From Candidatus Ancillula kalotermitis (GTDB lineage Bacteria > Actinomycetota > Actinomycetes > Actinomycetales > Bifidobacteriaceae), in the NCBI GenBank assembly GCA_031273495.1, contig JAISRT010000013.1, positions 1 through 45,350 on the forward strand: DNA of 45,350 nt, given 5' to 3'. A program made the translations under genes and the position numbers. A model generated the notes under the pieces. The model had not been told where the DNA came from. It searched no databases and saw nothing but the letters and a program-made list of their open reading frames with translations. Each line of letters opens with the position of its first letter. Position 1 is the stretch's first letter. Below, one piece after another: positions 9,395-17,234 of the stretch.

Positions 9395-10083
9395 TGGGGC
9401 GGAAAGTGTTTGGAATGAGTCGAGTAGTTTTTGTTGTAATTTTAATATTTACAGCTTTTAGGTTTTGGATTGGGCTTAAACAAATGTACTATCTCGAGCC
9501 TGGTTCAACTGTTGATGATAGTTGGGTGTTCGATCAAGCTTTTCTGCAAAATCGTTATCGAGGCGATATTGGAAACTTTCAGTTTGGCGTAAAAGAAAGA
9601 GGTTATCCGCTTTTTATTCTCGCTACTTATTTGACTGGTCTTCCGTTGTCCTTTTGGATAGTCGGACTTTGGGTTTTATGTGGAGTGTTAGTAGTGTTTT
9701 TCTTGAAGAAATTTTGTTCAAGTCAAATAGTTTTGTCGCTTTCATATCTATTTATAATATTCTGCCCATTTGGTTTTTATTCTCGGTTGTATCGAAATAT
9801 TGTTCTTGCCCCGTCAACCATGATTTTATTACTATCTCTAATAGGTTTAGTTTTTGCTGTGTTTAATAAAAAGCAAAAAACGAGACAAATCATGCTTTGG
9901 GCATTTTTTACTGGAGCAATTTTCTCCTGGACTTATTACATTAAAGAAGATGGACTCTGGCAATTATTACTAGTTTCTTCTGTTGTGGCATTATGTCTTT
10001 CGAATGTTATTCTTGGGTTTGTTCGAAAAAAACATAGCAAGATCGCCCCCCCCCCCCCGTTTCTTATAAGAAACTTGCTGTAA
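9394..10083 (+). CDS. Multi-spanning membrane protein, 5' part of a gene split at a poly-C tract
   Basis: This 229-aa frame starts at an ATG overlapping the secA stop, with AGGGGAGA as ribosome-binding site. It has an N-terminal hydrophobic helix, then Y-Y-L-E-P-G-S-T-V-D-D-S-W-V in the first outer loop, and about five or six further helices. A D-D in the first loop and this topology recall GT-C glycosyltransferases, but I cannot assign a family. The frame runs through 13 cytosines (10046-10058) and stops 25 bases later. The other frame continues without a stop into the 10131-11204 segment, so both halves are probably one protein of about 600 aa, out of frame in this assembly. Base composition is much more AT-rich than secA. 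Confidence 0.75.
   Translation: MGRKVFGMSRVVFVVILIFTAFRFWIGLKQMYYLEPGSTVDDSWVFDQAFLQNRYRGDIGNFQFGVKERGYPLFILATYLTGLPLSFWIVGLWVLCGVLVVFFLKKFCSSQIVLSLSYLFIIFCPFGFYSRLYRNIVLAPSTMILLLSLIGLVFAVFNKKQKTRQIMLWAFFTGAIFSWTYYIKEDGLWQLLLVSSVVALCLSNVILGFVRKKHSKIAPPPPFLIRNLL
10046..10058. repeat. Homopolymer of 13 C: likely phase-variation switch
   Basis: Thirteen consecutive cytosines lie inside the coding region. Read from ATG 9394, the tract gives Ala-Pro-Pro-Pro-Pro and a stop at 10081-10083. A tract of 14 or 11 C would join the upstream frame to V-S-Y-K-K-L-A-V-I-I-I-L, the start of a membrane helix, and then to the downstream frame. Such tracts are known slipped-strand switches in other bacteria. 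Sequencing or assembly error at the homopolymer is the main alternative. Confidence 0.8.
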
Positions 10084-10130
10084 TTATTATTCTTTGTATT
10101 ACCCCGTTACTCGGCCTTTCTTGCGTAACA

Positions 10131-11204
10131 ATGAGCGGTGCTTTAATTAACAAGAAATTAGGTATTACTTCAATGAACGTCAGAACACAGGGTGAGTTTG
10201 CAAAATTCGTCTCAAATGTATACAAAATTAAGACTAGCCCTGACGAGCGTTCAGCACTTCATTGGGCGACACTTTCCTCCATTAGTGCAGCATTTGACGC
10301 TTCTCCCACTCTAAACAGTTTTCCAAATATCAGATATGACTACTTTAGTTGTGGAAATCATATTAAAATGGAGATTTTGGGACGTGATTGCAGACCAGAC
10401 CGAGATGAAGTTAATGGAGATTTTCTTACTTGGACATTGATTCATACATTTGATAAAAATGGAATCAACGTTCTAAAACCAGAATTTCAGAGATTTTTCA
10501 AGCAGGTTAATTATGAACTTCAAGAGGCTTTTGATACTGGTAAACTTCAACAAGGCGGTAGATTTTTCTTAACTCCATCAATGGGGGGAAAGACTCTCGA
10601 AGAAGTTATCGGCACTGCAGAAGTCGTTCCTGAACAAGTTCTTGCACTTACAACATATAATTTTCCAGATTCTTTAACATATTTTGGCGGTATATATTAT
10701 GACACTGTTGACTATCAAAACAGTTTACGCCGATCGAATATGCCTTTTACTGCTCCATATGAAGGTGACACAGTTGTTGCACTGAAGATAATTACACATA
10801 TTTTTAATTTATATAAAATACTTGGACCGTTATTCGTTTTGCTGTGGATTCTTGGGATTATTAGACAACTGGCTTTTCTAATCAGATATCGTGAAAAACG
10901 CACTACAACTAATTCGCTTTTTGTAATCACTTTAATCACTTTGCCCATTATGGGGTGCTTAATCCTTTTTGCGATATCTTGGTTTTGCTATAGTTTTATT
11001 GGCGGTAGTGTTTTTCATAATTTCTATGAACTTCCAGCAGTGCCCTTTTTTCTACTTCCTCAAGCATTTGGACTTGCGGCATTTTTCGGAAACAGTGATA
11101 TATTAGATTCTCTTAGTTCTAAACTTCAAGCCCTCTATCGAAACAGTAGAGTCGAAAACGTATTACAAAGTCATTGGACTAAAACTCCACGGGTTGCTCC
11201 CTGA
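10131..11204 (+). CDS. Membrane protein, 3' part of the split gene
   Basis: A 357-aa frame from its first ATG, but the same open frame extends back to the poly-C tract at 10059 and encodes a hydrophobic helix there (A-V-I-I-I-L-C-I-T-P-L-L-G-L). It consists of a large outer domain (about residues 10-215 of this part) and two or three C-terminal helices. No ribosome-binding site or promoter precedes ATG 10131, which supports its being the second half of the gene starting at 9394. The function is unknown; an envelope glycosyltransferase or polymer-modifying enzyme is a guess from topology only. Confidence 0.7.
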   Translation: MSGALINKKLGITSMNVRTQGEFAKFVSNVYKIKTSPDERSALHWATLSSISAAFDASPTLNSFPNIRYDYFSCGNHIKMEILGRDCRPDRDEVNGDFLTWTLIHTFDKNGINVLKPEFQRFFKQVNYELQEAFDTGKLQQGGRFFLTPSMGGKTLEEVIGTAEVVPEQVLALTTYNFPDSLTYFGGIYYDTVDYQNSLRRSNMPFTAPYEGDTVVALKIITHIFNLYKILGPLFVLLWILGIIRQLAFLIRYREKRTTTNSLFVITLITLPIMGCLILFAISWFCYSFIGGSVFHNFYELPAVPFFLLPQAFGLAAFFGNSDILDSLSSKLQALYRNSRVENVLQSHWTKTPRVAP

Positions 11205-11213
11205 AGTTAGTGC

Positions 11214-11219
11214 TATACT
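11214..11219 (+). promoter_or_regulatory. Extended -10 of the two-gene nucleotidyltransferase cassette
   Basis: AGTGCTATACTAGTGATT: the -10 hexamer TATACT ends 7 nt before GTG 11227, so the transcript should be leaderless. The promoter lies just past the end of the split membrane-protein gene. Confidence 0.7.
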
Positions 11220-11226
11220 AGTGATT

Positions 11227-11649
11227 GTGGTTAGACCTGGTTATTATGATACTAAAAAAATTGCTGATCTTATCAATCGCGAGTTGATAGATAATGATCC
11301 TGATGAGGAAAAACTCAACCTGATTTTGCGAGCACTTCCTAAAATTATCTACGATTGGAACGATTTGTCTGATGAGGAGATCTTGGAGATTACGAAAGAT
11401 GAGCCAGAGATTAAAGATGAGCGATGGAGGGCTTTAGTTGAGGGGTTAGTTTCAATTTTTTACCACACTCAGCTCTGGAAAACACCGCCCAAATGGACAA
11501 AAAAAACAACTCTTAAAGAGCCTTTTTACCCCCGTGCCATGAAAGAAAATATTGGAAAGCTCTGGATTAGTAGGATTTTTAAGAAGACACCTATGGATTT
11601 TAGAGAGAAAAATGTACTGTTTGCAAGCAATGAGATGATGTTGATATGA
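11227..11649 (+). CDS. Hypothetical protein, first gene of a nucleotidyltransferase cassette
   Basis: A 140-aa acidic/mixed protein of unknown family with no membrane segment. Its middle is rich in charged helices (E-E-I-L-E-I-T-K-D-E-P-E) and its C-terminal half is basic. I set the start at GTG 11227 because it lies 7 nt behind a strong TATACT; the longer frame from 11194 would put translation upstream of the promoter. It overlaps the next gene by 4 bp (ATGA), which with the partner's identity suggests a toxin-antitoxin-like pair in which this would be the partner or regulator. I do not recognise the family. Confidence 0.7.
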   Translation: MVRPGYYDTKKIADLINRELIDNDPDEEKLNLILRALPKIIYDWNDLSDEEILEITKDEPEIKDERWRALVEGLVSIFYHTQLWKTPPKWTKKTTLKEPFYPRAMKENIGKLWISRIFKKTPMDFREKNVLFASNEMMLI

Positions 11650-12230
11650 ATTGTGAAGATGAGTATAAGTTTACCAGAGACGAGTTAATCGCCCTACTCA
11701 AAGAAGTTGATTGGCGAATGAGGGATGCTGGAATTGAAGAAACCGTTTATATTGTTGGAGGAGCAGCAATGTCGCTTTCGTTCAATAAAGATCGAACTTC
11801 GGATGTTGATGGGCATTACAGCACAACAAGCCCAATTCAGAAAATTACTGATCAAATTGCGGACGAGCGCGGGTTTTCAAAGCATTGGTTTAACAACAGT
11901 ATTAATCAGACCTTGGTTTATTTTGAGCCGGACGACGACAAGCGAACGCTTTTCATTGGCAATAACCTTAATATTGAATTTGCTTCCCCGCAGTACGTTT
12001 TGGCTATGAAGCTGGCAGCAAGAAGAGATAAGGACATAAGTGATGTTCGGATACTAATTGATGTCCTTGGGCTCAAGAATAAGAGTGAGGTGGTCGAAAT
12101 TGTTCGGAGATATTTTCGCGCGGATTTGTCAGATGGCTCTTACCAAATGGATCAAATTGATGAGTTCCTGGATGTGGTTTATAATAAAACAGGAGCGAGC
12201 AACGAGATTGAAGAAAGTGAGAGTAAGTAA
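11646..12230 (+). CDS. DUF6036-type nucleotidyltransferase (toxin-antitoxin-like)
   Basis: A 194-aa protein with a polymerase-beta-like nucleotidyltransferase core: Y-I-V-G-G-A-A-M near residue 35, followed by R-T-S-D-V-D-G with the paired metal-binding aspartates. After that comes a P-Q-Y-V-L-A-M-K-L-A-A-R-R segment with D-I-S-D-V, as in DUF6036 proteins. Such proteins are often found as the second gene of toxin-antitoxin-like pairs related to AbiEii or MenT. It is translationally coupled to the preceding gene. Both are AT-rich compared with the flanks, consistent with transfer. Confidence 0.75.
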   Translation: MNCEDEYKFTRDELIALLKEVDWRMRDAGIEETVYIVGGAAMSLSFNKDRTSDVDGHYSTTSPIQKITDQIADERGFSKHWFNNSINQTLVYFEPDDDKRTLFIGNNLNIEFASPQYVLAMKLAARRDKDISDVRILIDVLGLKNKSEVVEIVRRYFRADLSDGSYQMDQIDEFLDVVYNKTGASNEIEESESK

Positions 12231-12271
12231 AACCAATAGCCAAGAGCCTACCGAACGCGACAATCGACACG

Positions 12272-13294
12272 TTGCGCTTTTTGTTCTGCTACCTCGTCAT
12301 ATTCTTCCACGTCTACAACTTCCCGACAGATTTCGATGTTCCGAATCCATTAGTTAACGCAGTCTACAAGATTAGCGTGTTCTCGGTCGCATATTTTGCA
12401 GCTGTTTCTGGGTTCTACCTCGGTGTAGGCGCTGAGCCGGCAAAGTATTTAACGCAAGTCAAGAAGTTCGCGAAGCTGTTCATCCCCGCATATCTTGTGC
12501 TCTACGTTGTCAATGTTCTCGAAATTGCGTTTCGGAGCCTACTGCGCGGTGAGCCATTTGCGCTGCTTGATATGATCAGTTTTTCGGCACCCCACCTGCT
12601 GATTGCGTATCCGATAGTCCTGCACCTCTGGTACCTCCTTGCGATGGTGCTAATTTTCGTGCTGCTGTATCTTCTGAACGCCTGGGGCAGGCCACGTGTC
12701 GCATTCATCCTCGCCGCGCTAGGGTGGATATTCTGCGTGGTCCCACAACTAGCGGGGATTCCCTCCACAATACCGCGTGCACTAGTGTGGCTCTTCCCAG
12801 TGTATGTCGGTGGAGCTATGGCTAAGATTGTGCTCAACAAGCTCAAGGGTAGGCTGTCAAACGGTGTGTTCAGTGTTTTGGTCGTCTTGGTCCTCGTGTT
12901 ACTGTGCCTCTTGTCGATTAACCCAATGCGCAGTCAAGTTGTTGAACAGTTTTTCGGGTCATGGGTGCTTTTCCCGTTCATAGCACTGGCGTTGATGGTA
13001 ATCTGCTCCTTGCACCAGAATCTCGGTCGGGGGACATTTTTCCCGGAGTTCGCCAAGAAATACACGCTGAACATCTATATTATACACTTTCCGGTCCTGC
13101 TTTTTGTTGATGACATCTGCATATACTTCAAATGGAGTCGTCATTACGAGACTCTGCACCAGCTGATGTTCTTTGCGGTAGTCGCGGCACTCACGACAGG
13201 GCTGGCAGTCCTCTACAAGAGGCTCGCTGTTAGGTGGACGCATAGATCCTCGGGACAAGCCCGCGCCTGCCCTTGGCTTCATGCCGAGGGATGA
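12272..13294 (+). CDS. Acyltransferase 3-family membrane protein
   Basis: About ten membrane helices and the acyltransferase 3 opening L-R-F-L-F-C-Y-L-V-I-F-F-H, with the family arginine and histidine. Members transfer acyl groups to sugars or cell-wall polymers. The first standard start codon is TTG 12272, but homologous-looking residues (N-A-T-I-D-T) are encoded just upstream in the same frame back to a stop at 12224, with no ATG, GTG or TTG. Either a nonstandard codon such as ATA 12236 is used or the 5' end was lost when the AT-rich island inserted. The last 15 or so residues (R-S-S-G-Q-A-R-A-C-P-W) are encoded by an intergenic hairpin repeat. Confidence 0.8.
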   Translation: MRFLFCYLVIFFHVYNFPTDFDVPNPLVNAVYKISVFSVAYFAAVSGFYLGVGAEPAKYLTQVKKFAKLFIPAYLVLYVVNVLEIAFRSLLRGEPFALLDMISFSAPHLLIAYPIVLHLWYLLAMVLIFVLLYLLNAWGRPRVAFILAALGWIFCVVPQLAGIPSTIPRALVWLFPVYVGGAMAKIVLNKLKGRLSNGVFSVLVVLVLVLLCLLSINPMRSQVVEQFFGSWVLFPFIALALMVICSLHQNLGRGTFFPEFAKKYTLNIYIIHFPVLLFVDDICIYFKWSRHYETLHQLMFFAVVAALTTGLAVLYKRLAVRWTHRSSGQARACPWLHAEG

Positions 13295-13555
13295 CATGAG
13301 TGCGCAGTGCGTTTGTGTCAGTGGATTTTCAAGTTTACGAGCCACAATGGACAACTTGTTGTATATTTTTGGCGACAAACGCAGAAAATCGAGCGATTAG
13401 CGAGATCCTCGGGACAAGCCCAAGGATGACAAGGGGGGCAGTGTGCCCGAGGGATGACATGAGGGCGCAGTGCGTTTGTGTCAGTGGATCCTCGGGACAA
13501 GCCCAAGGATGACATGAGGGGGCAGTGTGCCCGCGGGATGACAAGGGGGAACGCA
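13244..13555. repeat. Block B of REP-like hairpin repeats
   Basis: Several copies of GGATCCTCGGGACAAGCC and GGATGACATGAG arms, one composite copy combining both loop types (13244-13296), and the second 110-bp long repeat at 13322-13431. The block starts inside the 3' end of the acyltransferase gene and ends just before the MATE promoter. No gene is supported between 13295 and 13589. Confidence 0.85.
13322..13431. repeat. 110-bp long repeat, copy 2
   Basis: By eye identical to 86-195 over the full 110 bp. The perfect identity against variable flanks suggests recent copying or active conversion. Confidence 0.85.
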
Positions 13556-13577
13556 ACATGGTGACATACTGTGGTGC

Positions 13578-13583
13578 TATACT
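13578..13583 (+). promoter_or_regulatory. Extended -10 of the MATE gene (leaderless)
   Basis: GTGGTGCTATACTAGTGAA directly precedes ATG 13590; the gap from TATACT to the start codon is 6 nt. There is no Shine-Dalgarno site, so a leaderless mRNA is predicted. Confidence 0.75.
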
Positions 13584-13589
13584 AGTGAA

Positions 13590-14972
13590 ATGGAGAAGAA
13601 ACAGATTAAAATGACCGAGAAGAAAGTGTCTCGTGCTATTATCCATGCGGCAATTCCGACGATGATTCAAAATACATCTGCGCCTCTGTATGTGATGATC
13701 GACACCGCGATAATTGGACATCTATTGGGCACAGAGCAACTTGCGGGCCTGAATGTGGGGTCCACGCTAACCAACGCTCTGACTGGTATCTGCATCTTCA
13801 TCTCATATGTCACGAATGCACAGGTCAGTAAAGCCATCGGGCGCGGCAAGAAGAAGGCTGCGATCGAATACGGGCGAAATGGTGCCTGGCTAGCGTTGAT
13901 TTTAGGGATAATCTTCATGGTCCTGTTGATGCTCTTCGCGAACAATATCGCAGGGCTATTCACACAAGACGACAGCGTAATCGAGTATGCCTCCGAATAT
14001 ATACATGCCGTGTCCATCGCGATTCCTGGTATACTAGTTTCGATGGCGACCACAGGGTTGCTCCGTGGCGTTAAGATGTATAAGGTCCCTATGTACACCT
14101 CAGTTGCGGGTGGTATTTTTAATATAGTGCTAAACATACTCTTTGTCGTGGTGTTTAACTGGGGTATCTGGGGGTCAGGGTTCGCTACTGGTGTGACAAT
14201 GCTCTTAATAGGTGCGGTAAACTTCGGGATTATGCTGTATTTCGTCAATAAGCACAAGATTTCACGCGGGTTCCAGTTCACCGAGTTGCTTGAGCCGCTG
14301 ATTGAGTCTGCGCCATATTTCGTGCGCAACTTCATCCAGTGGTCAGCCCTACTTCTGATGGTGCATGTCATCGCTGGTGTCGGATCCGAGTTCGAAGCTG
14401 CCTTCCAGATAATTAATGCGTGCTGGGCGTTCGTGGAGATCTCGATTGAAGCGCTCTCCGTCCCGTTGCAGACCTACATTGCTGAACAAGTCGGCGCCAA
14501 GAACAGGGAAAACGCCAAGTTCTTCTTAAAAGTGGGCATACGGTTAAGCCTGTGGCTCGGTGTCTTCTTAACGGTGCTAGATCTAGGCGTCGCGATGTTC
14601 GCACCACATGTCTTCACGGACAACCCGACGGTCGTGGCGATTGCGACTGCGGGGTTCCTCTTCCAGTCGGTAGTGTTCGTCTACACATGCTTCACTATGG
14701 TCATGGAGAACGCTATGATCGGTGCTGGCGACGCGAAGTATATGGCGTGGATGTGCGTTGTCGGCGTAATATTCTACTTGCCAGCGTGCTACTTCATCGA
14801 GCCGTTGATACCGAACAATGTCTACGGAATTGGCATCGCGCTATGGTTGTATGATGTTATATTCCTTGGTGTCCGTTTCTTGATGTCGCTCTGGAGTTAT
14901 AAGACCCACTACTGGTTACGCTACATTGAAGATGTCAGTGCAGAGACTGCGGAGGTCGAGACGAAGGTGTAA
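13590..14972 (+). CDS. MATE-family multidrug/toxin efflux transporter
   Basis: A 460-aa protein with twelve predicted helices in two similar halves. The N-terminal region has the usual family pattern (A-I-P-T-M-I-Q-N-T-S, then a V-M-I-D-T-A-I-I-G segment in helix 1). Family members export cationic drugs or metabolites using Na+ or H+; the substrate here cannot be told. The start codon is fixed by the extended -10 only 6 nt upstream. It stands alone, followed by a convergent gene. Confidence 0.9.
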   Translation: MEKKQIKMTEKKVSRAIIHAAIPTMIQNTSAPLYVMIDTAIIGHLLGTEQLAGLNVGSTLTNALTGICIFISYVTNAQVSKAIGRGKKKAAIEYGRNGAWLALILGIIFMVLLMLFANNIAGLFTQDDSVIEYASEYIHAVSIAIPGILVSMATTGLLRGVKMYKVPMYTSVAGGIFNIVLNILFVVVFNWGIWGSGFATGVTMLLIGAVNFGIMLYFVNKHKISRGFQFTELLEPLIESAPYFVRNFIQWSALLLMVHVIAGVGSEFEAAFQIINACWAFVEISIEALSVPLQTYIAEQVGAKNRENAKFFLKVGIRLSLWLGVFLTVLDLGVAMFAPHVFTDNPTVVAIATAGFLFQSVVFVYTCFTMVMENAMIGAGDAKYMAWMCVVGVIFYLPACYFIEPLIPNNVYGIGIALWLYDVIFLGVRFLMSLWSYKTHYWLRYIEDVSAETAEVETKV

Positions 14973-14985
14973 ACTTTGAGACTAG

Positions 14986-15564
14986 TTAACGCGGTAGTTC
15001 GTAGAGATACACGAAATACACGAAGTATACACCCAATATCACTGCGAACGTATTGAAAACACTTCGCTTCATCATCCTCAACTGTCTCTCAAGCACAGGG
15101 AAAACTACCCAAACCACGCAAGATGATGCCAACCCGAATGCCAAGAAGTTCTGCAGACAGATTTGACCCGCGAAGTTAAAAGGCATCCCTGAATAGTCCC
15201 ACCACTTATGATCCTGGTTGATTAACAAGCCTTCAATCAGTTCAATAAATGTCATCGCACTAGCGTTTATCAGATAGCTCGTAATGACAAGGACTCCAGT
15301 GTTCTTAATGTGCTTGCCTAGTTTTTCCTTCAGGGGGAGTAGAGCGAGTATGCATAGGCACCCACCCACGCCGTAGACGAAATACGGGTCGAAGGGGTCA
15401 CGCCATAATTTCGCGTTCGGGTCGTAGTCGCCACCAACAATCCTGAGGAACTCGCAGTAGCCAATCTCCAGCCAGTGCCCGAAAACCGAGAACAGCATGA
15501 AATACACAATTAGATGCTGCCACAAGTGTTGACTTTTCGCATTGTTGAGTTGCCTGCTGTACAT
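14986..15564 (-). CDS. Putative ABC-transporter type IV / CmpB-like membrane protein (PF06541)
   Basis: A 192-aa protein with about five helices and the family core F-I-E-L-I-E-G-L-L-I-N near the middle, followed by W-W-D-Y-S-G-M-P-F-N-F-A-G-Q-I-C-L. This matches the uncharacterised YvaD/CmpB-like family often labelled putative ABC transporter permease, whose role is unknown. The ATG is 7 nt behind a TATACT box, so the transcript is predicted leaderless. It is convergent with the MATE gene, 13 bp apart. Confidence 0.8.
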   Translation of the reverse strand: MYSRQLNNAKSQHLWQHLIVYFMLFSVFGHWLEIGYCEFLRIVGGDYDPNAKLWRDPFDPYFVYGVGGCLCILALLPLKEKLGKHIKNTGVLVITSYLINASAMTFIELIEGLLINQDHKWWDYSGMPFNFAGQICLQNFLAFGLASSCVVWVVFPVLERQLRMMKRSVFNTFAVILGVYFVYFVYLYELPR

Positions 15565-15571
15565 GCTTAAC

Positions 15572-15577
15572 AGTATA
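15572..15577 (-). promoter_or_regulatory. Extended -10 of the PF06541 gene (leaderless)
   Basis: On the minus strand AGTAGTGCTATACTGTTAAGC; TATACT ends 7 nt before the ATG at 15564. Confidence 0.7.
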
Positions 15578-15756
15578 GCACTACTTTTTCAATTACACCA
15601 TTAAGGGGCCACGGCCCCCCACCACCCAAGGCCAGTGTAGCGCAAAATGGTGACAAAAAGGTGCCAAGTGTGCGCTGTGGTTAATAAGTGCCAGTTTTGT
15701 GTTTGACACACCCCTAGGCCTCGAGCGCTTCGCCGCCTTGCGAATGAAGTTTGTGC
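15578..15756. other. Divergent intergenic region before tpiA
   Basis: No gene. It contains a compact GC hairpin GGGGCCACGGCCCC near 15605-15618 and the small palindrome TGTGTTTGACACA around 15700. Both flanking promoters are of the extended -10 type. Confidence 0.5.
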
Positions 15757-15762
15757 TATACT
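15757..15762 (+). promoter_or_regulatory. Extended -10 of tpiA (leaderless, ATT start)
   Basis: TTTGTGCTATACTACTGATATT. The hexamer TATACT ends 6 nt before ATT 15769, the same spacing as for the MATE ATG. Confidence 0.7.
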
Positions 15763-15768
15763 ACTGAT

Positions 15769-16584
15769 ATTAGCAGACGTAAAATAGTGGTCGCGAACTT
15801 CAAGATGAACCTGGATCATCTCGAGAGCGTCTTTTATACGCAAAAATTAGCCTGGTTGCTGGCCGATGCGAACCATGACTACTCGAAGGTCGGTGTGGTC
15901 CTGCTCGCGCCGTTTACAGACCTGAGGAGCATCCAGACGCTAGTGCAGGCGGACAAAATGGAGTTAGAATACGGCGCCCAGGACGTCTCAACCCATCGCT
16001 CGGGGTCCTACACAGGCGAAATTAGTGCGAAGCAGTTGGCAAAACTTGGCGTGACCTATTGCTTAGCGTCGCACACTGAGCGCAGGAAGTTCTTTGCAGA
16101 GAATGATGAGATAATGCTCAAGAAAGCGACGCGGGCACTTGAAGAAGGCATCAAACCAATCCTATGTATAGGCGAAACAAGCGAAGAGGAACTTCCAGTA
16201 CCTGACTTCGACTTCCTCTTCGGGCAACTTGACCCAATCGTGCGCAAAATCAACAGCATCGGCAAGGACGAAGTGATCCCCTTCCTTGAGAACACTATGA
16301 TTGCCTACGAACCCCGGTGGGCAGTGAGCAACGGGCTGACCTGCACGCATGAGTTCATAGGTAGGGTTATGAGTGGCATCCGCAAAAAGATGAATGCGGA
16401 AATAGGAGAGGACGCCGCGTCAAAAGTGCATCTGCTGTATGGTGGCTCGGTGAACCTGAACACTGTGGGGCAGATTGTGGCGCAAGACAATGTCGATGGT
16501 GTCTTAGTCGGAAAGGCGTCCCTGAACCCTGAGGACTTCTCGAAAATTGTCCGCGTGGTGAGTAAACTCGATAATGGCAGTTAG
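15769..16584 (+). CDS. tpiA: Triosephosphate isomerase
   Basis: Interconverts dihydroxyacetone phosphate and glyceraldehyde 3-phosphate. Read from ATT 15769 the protein is 271 aa and starts S-R-R-K-I-V-V-A-N-F-K-M-N after the initiator. The catalytic lysine is then residue 12, the catalytic histidine (S-H-T-E-R-R) is 102 and the catalytic glutamate (A-Y-E-P-R-W) is 181. A phosphate loop Y-G-G-S-V follows. The only standard in-frame codons are TTG 15751, inside the promoter, and GTG 15787, which would delete the first beta strand. A leaderless ATT start is therefore the best fit. The end overlaps pgsA by 11 bp. Confidence 0.93.
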   Translation: MSRRKIVVANFKMNLDHLESVFYTQKLAWLLADANHDYSKVGVVLLAPFTDLRSIQTLVQADKMELEYGAQDVSTHRSGSYTGEISAKQLAKLGVTYCLASHTERRKFFAENDEIMLKKATRALEEGIKPILCIGETSEEELPVPDFDFLFGQLDPIVRKINSIGKDEVIPFLENTMIAYEPRWAVSNGLTCTHEFIGRVMSGIRKKMNAEIGEDAASKVHLLYGGSVNLNTVGQIVAQDNVDGVLVGKASLNPEDFSKIVRVVSKLDNGS

Positions 16585-17230
16585 ACACGGCCTTGAACAC
16601 ATTAAGCGCGCAATCAGTGCTGACGGCGCAACCAATGAACTCGTCACAATTCCGAACTGCATCACGCTTCTTCGCCTGCTCCTTGTGCCATTTTTCGCAA
16701 TGCTCTCGTTTCAAGGGCATGACCTCGCCGCGCTAATTATAGTGATTATTTGCAGTTTGTCTGACTTCTTGGACGGCTTCCTTGCACGTAAGTTCAACCA
16801 GGTGACGAAATTTGGCAGAATTGCTGACCCACTAGCGGACCGCCTCTTGATTTTCACGGTGTTACTGCTACTTATGCTCAAGTCAATCATCCCATTATGG
16901 TTTTTTGTCGCTGTGCTCGCCCGCGACTTGTTCCTCTTTCTTATCTACACATTTCTTGTCCTGAATAAGCGCGAACCACCTGCAGTGCGGTTTGTGGGCA
17001 AAGTCGGTGCGGCAGGGCTAATGTTCGGGCTACCGTTGATATATTTGTGCAAGTCGCCAGAACTCGGCGCGCTCATCTGCTCTGACAACTCCAGCTGTCT
17101 GCAAGTCTTGGATATGTCATCTAACATCGCTAATGTTGTACTTGTAATCTCACTAGTCGTCTACTTGTTCGTCGGGCTGCTTTATCTGCGGGACAGCATT
17201 AAGCTGATGAAGCGTGATGACCCTGCTTGA
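16574..17230 (+). CDS. pgsA: CDP-diacylglycerol-glycerol-3-phosphate 3-phosphatidyltransferase-like enzyme
   Basis: Integral membrane CDP-alcohol phosphatidyltransferase, 218 aa. The catalytic motif is complete: D64, D67-G68, A71-R72, G81, D85 and D89 (D-G-x2-A-R-x8-G-x3-D-x3-D pattern). About five helices are visible. PgsA makes phosphatidylglycerol phosphate; the family also includes phosphatidylinositol and cardiolipin synthases, so PgsA is the likeliest rather than the certain call. It is coupled to tpiA by an 11-bp overlap, and its stop lies 4 bp from the convergent nox stop. Confidence 0.85.
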   Translation: MAVRHGLEHIKRAISADGATNELVTIPNCITLLRLLLVPFFAMLSFQGHDLAALIIVIICSLSDFLDGFLARKFNQVTKFGRIADPLADRLLIFTVLLLLMLKSIIPLWFFVAVLARDLFLFLIYTFLVLNKREPPAVRFVGKVGAAGLMFGLPLIYLCKSPELGALICSDNSSCLQVLDMSSNIANVVLVISLVVYLFVGLLYLRDSIKLMKRDDPA

Positions 17231-17234
17231 AGAA